Source of the DNA: Grifola frondosa
Lineage: Eukaryota; Basidiomycota; Agaricomycetes; Polyporales; Grifolaceae
Length of the DNA: 64,000 nt
Reading direction: 5' to 3'
Assembly: GCA_001683735.1 (NCBI GenBank)
Contig: LUGG01000013.1
Span: forward strand, 1,459,594-1,523,593
A program made the position numbers and the translations under genes. Each line of letters starts with the position of its first letter. Within the stretch, counting starts at the first letter, position 1. This document shows positions 56,001 to 64,000 of this stretch, in pieces. Under the pieces are notes generated by a model that did no database searches, had not been told where the DNA came from, and was given only the letters and a program-made list of their open reading frames with translations.

Positions 56001-57186
56001 TGGGGGACGAGCCTGTGGTTGATACAACCAGTGCCAAGCAGCGCAACGAAGTAGAGGCGCATGGGCAGTCGACTGTGCCCCGAACAGCACCCTCGGCACC
56101 CAAACAAGGAACGAAATCCGAGGCTATCCAAATGGTTGAAGCGCTTCCAGACGCGCATCGACTCCGTCTCGAGTGTGCTCGTGGTCGGCGGTGGCGCACT
56201 TGGCATTCGTACGTGCTTCTCTCCTTTGTGCAGCAGAGCTTGATGAGGGTGTCAGATTATGCCACGGACATAGCAGAGATATATGCGGCGATTCGATCAG
56301 AGCATGCATATAGAGAGTGAGTGGCTTGTATATATCGGACAATATGCTAAATAGGACCACGCTTGTTGCGCTAAATGTCAACACCATCCTTGGAGAACGC
56401 CTGGACCTCTCTTCTCTTTCCCCGTGCAAGACAGTTCGGATCGGTACAAGCGGGAAGGAGGAGCGTGTGGTATGCACGGAGGGAGGCTCGAGGTTCGCGC
56501 CGAGCTTGTGGTGAGTCTTCGTGACTTGCATAGCTTTGGATTACGTGACAGTGTTCCGTACCTCATAGATATAACTCTTGTGCACGGCACAGAAGCCAAA
56601 CACTCGCCCGTGCCCGAACCGGAGCGAGCGGTTTTACCGTCCGACAGCGCCGATGCACGCCCATCGGCTGCGGAGTCCCAGAGCGCAGGTGGATTACTCG
56701 GAGACGAGGAAGATGGTGAGGGGGAGCAGGAGGCGGAGGAAGACCCGACGCTGCGCATGCGCTATCCACACGTCTTCGCGATCAGTGATGTGGGCGTTGC
56801 AGTTGATGCGACCGACAGTATCACACCCTCGCTCCCATCTTGGCTGTCCTGGAAGGATGACTGTCTGTCCGGCGTGCCGCCGCCCGACACACAGAGCTGC
56901 AACGTCACGGCGGAAGTCCAGGTCTGTCGCTCGCTCTCATCCCTATATGCGTGCTTTTCTTACCGTCTTTTGGTTCATGCAAGACAGCAAAGAAGAGGTC
57001 CTCGTACACACCATCCACATTACAATCGCGCCCATGGCAAACATCGACTCCTCGTTCACTCCTTCATCACGGCGGCCATCCCTCGTCGGCGACATGCACA
57101 ATGCGTGCCGGATCCAGAATGACTCGATGCTATCACAGCCGCAACCGCCCCGTAGCGAGTGGGTCATTAACGGCACTGAGATGTGA
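56001..57186 (+). pseudogene. AIF-like FAD-dependent oxidoreductase gene, 3' piece
   Basis: Continues from 47939: GDEPVVDTTSAKQRNEVE, GTKSEAI, then (one-base frame change) WLKRFQTRIDSVSSVLVVGGG, ALGI, an intron, and YATDIAEIY. LNVNTILGERLDLSS and YPHVFAISDVG follow. VVGGGALGI is the NAD(P)H-binding Rossmann motif and the FAISD segment matches the conserved FAD-side GD motif (here SD). The family comprises NAD(P)H:quinone oxidoreductases/AIF homologues. The gene is broken by the 8-kb transposon and by at least one indel. Exons past 56925 are uncertain. It ends upstream of a transposon-like end at 57608. Confidence 0.65.
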
Positions 57187-57259
57187 CTTCGTCGACTGTG
57201 AGCACGTGCAGGGACTCTTTTGTCATACAATATTGCTCGTTTTAGTTCGTAACATGAAT

Positions 57260-57608
57260 AAAATATATTTGTTGAAGTAAGCAATATTGCAAGACCGGGC
57301 TAATATCCGGTAACGCCAGGCCAGGTAATGCCAGATAGGCACCGAGTCGTCTGATAGGATAGCAGGGCTGGCCCGATATGTATGGGTGGCTGGCCCTATC
57401 TTACCAGACGAATAGCGACAACTTGGACAGGCCGGCCTCCAGTTGCACGCCTCCGGGCACATGGTGCACGGTCTGGCACTGTCTGGTGACTCTTGCCAAG
57501 CGGCAAGTGTGCATTGCCAGCCAGGTAAGAAAATATATTTAGTGCCCCGGATTGGGGCTGGTGCACGCTCATGTATGGCCTGCTCAGCTTCCGGAGTTTT
57601 TGCTGATG
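57260..57608. repeat. Loose right end of a CATCAGCAAAA-family element
   Basis: Ends GAGTTTTTGCTGATG at 57608. It follows the AIF-like gene with an AATAAA-like signal at 57257, so the AIF gene may be its cargo, by analogy with L and R. Inner sequence has several GGCCAGG/CTGGC repeats. Confidence 0.45.
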
Positions 57609-57879
57609 GCTAAGGTCGGGATTGCGAGAACTTCCATGCATTAACCGGCACTCTGGAAATACAACCTATCTACGGCGGGATTTGGGGCGGATCCTTCAGG
57701 CACAAGATATCAGGATGAAATTTGGAGGCAAGATACAGAGACAATCCACGTTCAAGATATGAAAGCTAGCTCACGCGGATATGGACAGGATAGATGCCGG
57801 ATATGGTCCGGATCGGTGGATAATTCGTCAATCTTACTCAAATCCGGACTGGGGTAATTCTTGGGTTCCGCAGTGACTC

Positions 57880-58126
57880 GTCTTGATAGCCAGACACACT
57901 GAAAATTATTATTAATTGGGTGCACATATATCATAACATATTACAAGGTAATTTATCTACATGCAAGAGAGTACCAACCTGTGCATGACTGATGCATGTT
58001 CTGCTGGGCGCTTGCCCTATCTGGCCAGACACGCACAGTCTGGTAGCCTCGTGGCTGCCTCTGCCAGACAGCGCGCGTCTGGCCAGGTGCTGCAAAGACC
58101 ACCTGAGATTCAAGTTTTTGCTGATG
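57880..58126 (-). repeat. Loose promoter-side end of a CATCAGCAAAA-family element
   Basis: Terminus at 58126. Very similar over about 250 bp to 47525-47774, including CTGGCCAGGTGCTGCAAAGACCACC-type sequence next to the end. The partner end is not found. Confidence 0.55.
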
Positions 58127-58375
58127 CAAGTCGTCGACCTCACCCTTGCGAAGGTGAAGCATCCGGGTGAGGCAGAAGCGAGGGATCACCCCACCAAGAT
58201 CGACAAGGCTGTCGGCAATGATTTCGATGTGGGCGGCGAAGTTGCGCGGCAGAATGAGAAGGCGGCAATCGAGACTGCCGATGATGGACAGAAGGCCGCT
58301 GGCGATGTCGCCGGTGAAGGATTGGAGGGGACCGCCGAGAAAGCCGATGAAGCGTTTGCCGACTGGTGTCCGTGA
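58124..58375 (+). CDS. 3' coding fragment beginning inside a transposon end
   Basis: The ATG of CTGATG at the transposon tip opens an 83-codon frame starting MQVVDLTLAKVKHPGEAEAR. It is acidic and Ala/Gly-rich (AGDVAGEGLEGTAEKADEAF) and stops at 58375. Its composition resembles the acidic tails of the small-protein family further right. It is probably the last exon of a gene cut by the insertion. I do not recognise it. Confidence 0.35.
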   Translation: MQVVDLTLAKVKHPGEAEARDHPTKIDKAVGNDFDVGGEVARQNEKAAIETADDGQKAAGDVAGEGLEGTAEKADEAFADWCP

Positions 58376-58939
58376 TGGACTGCGTTTCCCTCGCGAACTT
58401 CACAAGCGCTGTGCTTAGATTCATTTGATGTAATTGCATTCAGCTGAGTTGAAATCTTACTCGCAAGGTTTCATCTTCTGGTCAAGCCCGGTGTCTGTGC
58501 TGGATGCGTTCGCGTGAGATCACGATAGGAAGATGGCCGTTCGTCGTATGGCCTGGGCGGATAATCGTCATATAAATAAGGAAATTGTAGATTATGTGGC
58601 AGAAGATCGCGGTCGGAAACACTGTGCTAGACTGCAGTGGTCCGGGCTGTTGGTTTGGACTTGGTCTAATTGGAATACTTCCGGGAAACTGTCCGCAACG
58701 TGTGACACCGGCAAACAAGATAGAAGCGTTCGCGCTTGCCGGGCCAACGGCGAATATCGTTTAACTTGCCATTATCGGTAAATATTGATGAGCCATCTGA
58801 TCACCGTTCTCATACGTTCTAAAGTTATCCGTGAGATGATTCTTCCGGTTGCCGCTCTGATCTGCTGCGTCACTTAGCCGTTCGCGCATATATACTGTAC
58901 TAGGTATTGTTCCCTGGCACCTCCCTACCTTCTACCCAG
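58376..58939. other. Intergenic, upstream of a small-protein gene
   Basis: CCGGCAA at 58708 and its complement at 58737. A TATATA motif at about 58890 lies 50 bp before the next ATG. Confidence 0.35.
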
Positions 58940-59459
58940 ATGAAAAACTATACCAATACCTTGAAATACTTGACGGACGACGACTTGGCCGCTGTGGTGC
59001 GTACATCCGTGATACAGATATTGAGGACCCAGTGAGTGTGAGATTGCATATGAATATTTCATGCACTTAGTTCATTCTGGCCAGCGGGGGCCCCTACCAC
59101 GACTGGTTTGTGGCAGGGATGAGGGACACTCCGCGATCGCAGCAGTTGATGAAAGACATCCTGGCTGACGCGCCCAACATCCTCCGTCACTACCAGGTGA
59201 TGCGGCAGTTTGCCGAGCAGGTGAAGAAAACCGGGAAGATCGCCGACGCCCACAGGGCGTTGTGGGATATGTACGTCGCCCTTGCAGTGGCGACCTCCTT
59301 CACCCTATGTTCCGGTGAGTCCGTCAATCTGGATGAATATCGGTATGCTAACAGACATCAGCTCGTTCCCTACGAGGGTGGGTCTGCAGAGGTGGAGGAC
59401 GTCACCGCGACGGGACGGGTTGGGGAGGAGCGTGGACGGGAGGAGGGCGGGCGTCATGA
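58940..59459 (+). CDS. GPYxxWF small-protein family, paralogue 1
   Basis: Exon 1 58940-59031 (MKNYTNTLKYLTDDDLAAVV..., exactly 92 nt) and exon 2 59085-59314. Exon 2 opens HGGPYHDWF and continues DTPRSQQLMKDILADAPNIL, RHYQVMRQFAEQV and WDMYVALAVATSF. The third exon is uncertain. With the consensus intron 59315-59361 the frame ends at 59459 and is Gly/Arg-rich. Read through, it gives an acidic tail to 59520. The 92-nt first exon, intron phase and motif order are the same in paralogue 2. Function unknown. The helical middle may be a protein-interaction module. Confidence 0.6.
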
Positions 59460-59520
59460 GGAGGACATCGGACCAGCCACGTCCACTCGTGTGTATGTCG
59501 GCAATCCTCTGCGTCACTAA

Positions 59521-61081
59521 TGTATTCTACAGTGTCAACTTGGTTTCCGCCGCCGGCAATTGAATTTTGTAAACATGATTATTTAATAGTCAATTCATTG
59601 TGCCAAATCGTCTCTCTGCGCTTTAAATCAGACCTTAGCCGGTATATCAACCGGGTTTCCCTGAAGTCAAGCTTCGTTGAATCCAGCTGATGTCCGGTCA
59701 AGACACACGTGTCGGCCATCAGCCTGAATCCTCCCGGGAAGTATGATATCTCCCATCCTGTATTTTCTATATGTATTTTCTTTCAGAATACATGTGATCT
59801 CTGTGATCCACCGGCAATTCAAATAATGATCATTATAATTTCCGGACTCCGGCTCACGCTCTCCGCTAGGAATGCGACCCTAGCGACTGTATATTCCTGC
59901 TGAGCTCAGTCATGGATGATATATTCCATAACGACCTCCTTATTTGTCCATCGATCCTATGGTCAATTCTTTGTTTGATCCATCTTTCGTTCTGCCCCGG
60001 ATGTGGATGTTCTCCACCTCGGCGAATGTTTTCCGTTTCACACATATTCACCATACACTAGCTGTCATGGATGTCCTGTGAACAGTGTCCTTTTGATTGA
60101 AGTATTTGTTTACTAGTCTCGCTGTCATGATCTTGACGTATATTCTCTTGTGAGTCGGGAAAGTACTTCCACCGGCAATTCATGTTTGCCGTCTTGACAA
60201 CCGCCGGTCAGACATTTGCCTCGCGCTAGAGTGGAATCCGGTTAGAATCATGGATATAATGTCATATAACATCCACATTCCATTTTACTAAGCGGTATAT
60301 TTCATGCTCCCCTGAGTCGCCAAGAAAGTATTCCAACATGGACAATATAAGGATAGTTTCAGCCGGCAATCTAGATGACCCAGACGAGATAGCCGGTAAA
60401 TCATTGGAGAACCCGTCTGTCAATCTTTCTACACCATCATCTCCGTTTTCTGCATATTTAGACCACAACTTACTCGGTCATTGTGACGAAATATCATGCT
60501 GAAAAACGCATATCCGATCTGATATAGCTGTGGTGAGTGCAACTTGCTTCGCTTACTTAATGGGTTGGTTCTTGATTTTGTCGATTGACACGCCTTCAGC
60601 TCCATTCCATATGATTGCGACTATGCAACCGTCTCACCATGCCCAGCCCAATTCGAGTGATCGTTTGCGCGCTGGTGCGAATGAAAAGATCGCCGTTGAT
60701 GCAGCCGACAAACGGAATAACTTCAAACCAAATGCGGTAATGCTTGATTAGTCCGCAGAAGGCCACTCAGGTGACGAAATATGGAATTGATTCCGGCATC
60801 CTTGTCTTCAGGCTTTTCCTCATCGGAGCCTGTTCCGGCAATCTCCCTGTGAATTGAGCCTGGACCAGAACCCATTCTGGAACGGAAGCATTCACTCATG
60901 CTCTATCGACGGCGAACATGACTTAGTTTCCCATTCAGGCTAAATGCCTTTCGACCATATGACCGTCCATCTGGCCAATTCTATAGTTAGCCGTGGGATG
61001 CGTTTTCCCGGGATACTTAGCCGGTTTGGCTTATATATTTCGCTAGCATTCGCGAGAGAGCGGAACCCCTCATCCTCCAGC
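59521..61081. other. Intergenic region with dispersed CCGGCAA motifs
   Basis: CCGGCAA occurs at 59553, 59811, 60172, 60363 and 60835. A minus-strand reading MWSKYAENGDDGVE (near 60465) and a plus-strand tail (ADKRNNFKPNAVMLD, ending 60751) may be remnants of further paralogues of the neighbouring small proteins. Not strong enough to call as genes. Confidence 0.3.
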
Positions 61082-61642
61082 ATGCGAAACTTCACGGACG
61101 AATACAAATTTTCCCCCTCACGACTATTCTGCATGACCTTCCGAGTCTCTGCGGGCATGCTCCTTCGTAAGCAGTAAGTACACAAGCCTCTGACGTATGA
61201 CCTCGCTAATATGATTACAGGGATGGACCATATCAAGACTGGTTCATTGGCCCCAAGATGGACACCATGTCCACGCGTCGCCTCCGCGAGCTTGTCATAA
61301 ATGATGCGATCGACGTGTTAGCCCACTTCGAGATCATGCGCCGATTTGCCGAAAGAATTGACAGCGACTACGACATGAAAGACCACGACGTTTGGTCCGA
61401 ATATGTCTCATTCGCCGTGGCAACGGCATTCGCTACACACGTCATGGTGAGTCTGTCGTTTTAAAACATAGCGACCGCCTTACGTTCGATAGATTCTCCC
61501 CTGAGAGGATGGAAATGCGGAGGATGCGGAGGAGGCGGTGGGCGGTGTAGCCGATTGGTCGGATGGACGTCCATGGAATGCAGAGCAAGCTGGCCCCTCC
61601 ACCCCAACTCCCTTTCGCTCCGGCAAAGCTGTCCGGAAGTAA
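61082..61642 (+). CDS. GPYxxWF small-protein family, paralogue 2
   Basis: Exons 61082-61173 (MRNFTDEYKFSPSRLF..., 92 nt), 61221-61446 and 61508-61642 sum to 453 nt, 150 residues. Exon 2 opens QDGPYQDWFIGPKMDTMSTR and continues LAHFEIMRRFAERI and VWSEYVSFAVATAF. Exon 3 is acidic (DGNAEDAEEAVGG) and ends SGKAVRK. The last acceptor (GAGAG) is weak, chosen because it keeps the frame. Homologous to 58940-59459 and 63175-63706. No domain that I recognise. Confidence 0.6.
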
Positions 61643-63174
61643 TTTCCGACGCCGTTGTTTTCCTTGTCGTAGTTGTATCTTAACTTGAGTGCAATGTGAT
61701 ACGTTGTATTTGTTCCATACTCCGGCTCTGTTTCAGCTAGTGGCCATGCCACTATTTCATGTTATAAAGAGTTTTGGAATTAGCTGTCATCCTGTGAAGA
61801 AACGCACGACCATCACAATTTTATATTGTACAATCATATCCCATGTCACAGGCTCTGTGCTGGACCTGTGTTTGTTGGAGCAGTCATTGTGAGCATTTTG
61901 CGCATGGTGTTAAATCAAAATTCCCTACATTATACACCGGCAATGCGTTGCCCGCCGGCTAATGGGGCGTGCGGCAAATCACTTTTCGCCGCATGATGTA
62001 CCGGCAATCCTCTCGCGGCTTAATGGCGAAATTGTTTTGGAAGGGAATACAACCGTGTTCAGTCTTAATACGGCTTTGATCAATCCCATCTTGTAACTCA
62101 TGCCATTCGTTCTTTGATACATCCCCACATGTTCCCAGGATGTGCATGTTATCAACCGTGCCTAATTCCCTCTGGACAAACCTTCTACAACGTCCATCCC
62201 AATAATTTCATTAAGTTGTTACAACTATATTTCGGGTCAAGGAGCTAGACAAGTAACAAGTTTTGAAATGCAGTCAAGAATGTGGTCATTGAAATGAAGA
62301 TGATTGCCACATGTCGTCGGATAAATCCGTTCCGCATATCATGCACACCACTTCGCGGAAGAATTTCAAAACTTTAATTTCAAGGAATAATCGAGACGGA
62401 AGCGTTGCTGTTAACCATGAGCGAAACCATCAATATGGCACAGAGCTCCTAGTTTCACCTCTTCCAAGGATGTCATTAAAATAAGCAGAAATCCGACCAC
62501 GCTACAAGCCCAGCAAAATGTTCCAAACAAAATACGCCCATGTCCTTCCAGAAAATGGTTCGAATAAAACACGGCAATGAAACAACTGCATGAGCTTGCA
62601 TTGTCACGGGGAGTATAATTCAGCAGAGAGTATATGTGATGATGCCTGTTCCTTAGTATAGAGTATATATACATAGGCTCAGGTATTTTGTAGCCAAATC
62701 TGTGCATATGCCGTGATGGAATGTGAGGGGGGACATCATACTGTCTTCCATTCAGATCCACCTGCAGAATGATCTTGTCGGCAAAGTTGCTTATCAGCTA
62801 TATTCTCCTGACACTCGCGGCAAGTATGTCGTCGGCGAAATGATTTGCCGGATACTTCTCCCGCCGGCTTTTACACCAAAGATGTCATCGGCGAACGAAT
62901 TTGCTGGAGTCAAAAATTGTCCGCAGGAATCAGCCGGGAAAGGGCCATGTTGTACAACACCAAAAATACAACGGCGCCAGATTTTACCAACTACAGAGAG
63001 AATACGTGATCACTGCTGCTTCCTTCCGGGCCTGTTCTCCAATGGAGAGCTGAAATAAGGAGGCGAGCTGCGATCCCACTCCTCTCTATGGAACGCCGAC
63101 GGTGCGAGATGATGACGATGAACGCTGCGTTCGAAGTAGTCCAATTCGGACCCCGGCGTACGATTGCCGATCGT
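61643..63174. other. Intergenic region, CCGGCAA motifs, no clear gene
   Basis: Motif copies at 61937 and 62001 and the complement at 62845. A 116-codon minus-strand frame at 62411-62761 has one hydrophobic stretch but no supporting signal, so I do not call it. Confidence 0.35.
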
Positions 63175-63706
63175 TCAGGGACTGCTCATGCCTTCTCCGG
63201 GAATCGTCGCCGGCGCATCCGGCGTTGTTCCTCGTGGTGTTTCACCATGGCCTTCTTCCGCAGGTTCTCCGCTTCCCGCGGCATGCTCTGCGGGTGGGCT
63301 GGATGCGTAGTCGAGGCCCAAGAAAGCGCCGATCGGCGTTTGCGTGGCGTCGGCGAATCCGGCTTGAGAGGGCGCGGGTGAATTGGCGCCGTGCTCGCTG
63401 GGGTCTGCATCATCGGTGTTCTGGAAATCAACGGTCATTTGAACTTTCGAATACCAGGCGAACTACTTACCTCGTCGAACAGCCGGAATACCCCGATCGC
63501 AGTGGCAAATGCCACATACTCCCGGAACAAGGCCTCATCTTCATCCGACATGACATGACAGAATGCCATGGCTTTGGCCAAGCCCTCCATGCGAGTGGAA
63601 GTTCGAAGGATACGAGTGACCTCCACATGGATTCGCTGGACACGTTGTTGGAGAATGGTTGTATCCACCGAAGCCGCATCAAACCACTCGGCATATGGGC
63701 CATCCC
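63175..63706 (-). pseudogene. GPYxxWF small-protein family, paralogue 3 (lacks first exon)
   Basis: Exon 63706-63471 opens DGPYAEWFDAASVDTTILQQ and continues RMEGLAKAMAFCHVM and LFREYVAFATAIGVF. Exon 63420-63175 is acidic then Pro/Gly-rich, starting NTDDADPSEHGAN and ending EGMSSP. The intron has GTAAGT and CCAG. The acceptor before DGPY is present, but no 92-nt first exon with an ATG is found upstream, where a transposon end lies at 63895. Probably truncated. Confidence 0.5.
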
Positions 63707-63894
63707 TCCTCAGGCTCAGTATGACACAAGGCAGTTGATCTCCAAGAGGACCCTTGCATTAATGGCATGGTCCTCACGGGGAAAGTGGATCGAGGACGGT
63801 TAAAGCTGTGTGGCATAGTACACGGCCAAATTGCGATATCATTATTATTACATATGGCGAATAAGATAATATAAATCTTATGAGAAGGGTAAAT

Positions 63895-64000
63895 CATCAG
63901 CAAATTCCCCCCGGGCTTGTCATAGCTTGTAACTAGATAGAATTACCACAATTGCTTGAAATATGAATTAAATATTACCATTACTTACATAGCAACCATA
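63895..64000 (+). repeat. Left end of a CATCAGCAAA-family element running off the window
   Basis: CATCAGCAAATTCCCCCC starts at 63895 and matches the left end of R (CATCAGCAAAATCCCCCC). The rest is beyond the window. Confidence 0.55.

Noticed and set aside
55861..56206. Minus-strand open frames around 55.9-56.2 kb
   Set aside because: They run across the transposon TIR into the AIF-like gene on the other strand, which has the clear Rossmann motif.
62411..62761. 116-codon minus-strand frame with a hydrophobic segment
   Set aside because: No splice context, no paralogue and unremarkable composition. A TATA-like string lies inside the frame. Likely chance.
1..64000. tRNA or rRNA genes
   Set aside because: I looked for T-loop GGTTCGA-type contexts and rRNA signatures by eye and found none convincing. 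A covariance-model scan would be needed to exclude them.

Overview
The window looks like a repeat-dense piece of a basidiomycete (probably Agaricomycete) genome. Introns are short (about 45-65 nt, mostly GT-AG). There is a DUF6532-type gene, an integrase-core gene of the type that is multicopy in mushrooms, an intact BTB gene and many nested transposons. Little of the sequence is ordinary single-copy gene space. I saw no rRNA, tRNA or CRISPR array.

Layout. 1-3.1 kb: non-coding-looking sequence with 13 copies of the palindrome GACGCGTC and intron-like signals. 3.57-4.17 kb: a complete 603-bp hAT-like element. 4.23-7.07 kb: a TIR element (L) carrying a decayed MFS transporter gene. 8.0-13.8 kb (minus strand): an LTR element (Y) with gag and two retropepsin domains but no reverse transcriptase. 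13.8-24.5 kb: a heavily decayed plus-strand Ty3/gypsy element (el.1), split by Y, by a 1.76-kb insertion and by a 381-bp hAT MITE. 24.48-41.38 kb: a second Ty3/gypsy element (el.2, minus strand) with both LTRs. It contains two more MITE copies and a 4.5-kb foldback element with arms of about 1.9 kb. 41.4-44.1 kb: a C2H2 exon and a DUF6532 gene. 44.2-47.8 kb: a 214-bp MITE, a second TIR element (R) that shares both ends with L but carries an aspartic-protease gene, and loose ends of the same family. 47.94-56.0 kb: an 8.06-kb element with TIRs of about 70 bp and a 6-bp target duplication, inserted into an AIF-like oxidoreductase gene. It carries a DDE integrase gene, a cysteine-rich gene, a BTB gene and gene fragments. 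57-64 kb: more loose TIR ends and three paralogues of a small GPYxxWF protein family.

Most notable. (1) The integrase element is delimited independently by its TIRs, its target duplication and the restored host reading frame. (2) L and R have the same promoter-bearing ends around different cargo genes, the pattern of a gene-capturing (Pack-type) transposon. (3) Both gypsy elements carry, antisense and downstream of pol, a homologous gene with a conserved six-cysteine zinc-cluster-like exon. (4) Differences between paired LTRs are almost all CpG transitions, which points to cytosine methylation as the mutator.

All gene models come from reading the sequence by eye. Exon borders are predictions and family names rest on remembered motifs, not on database searches.
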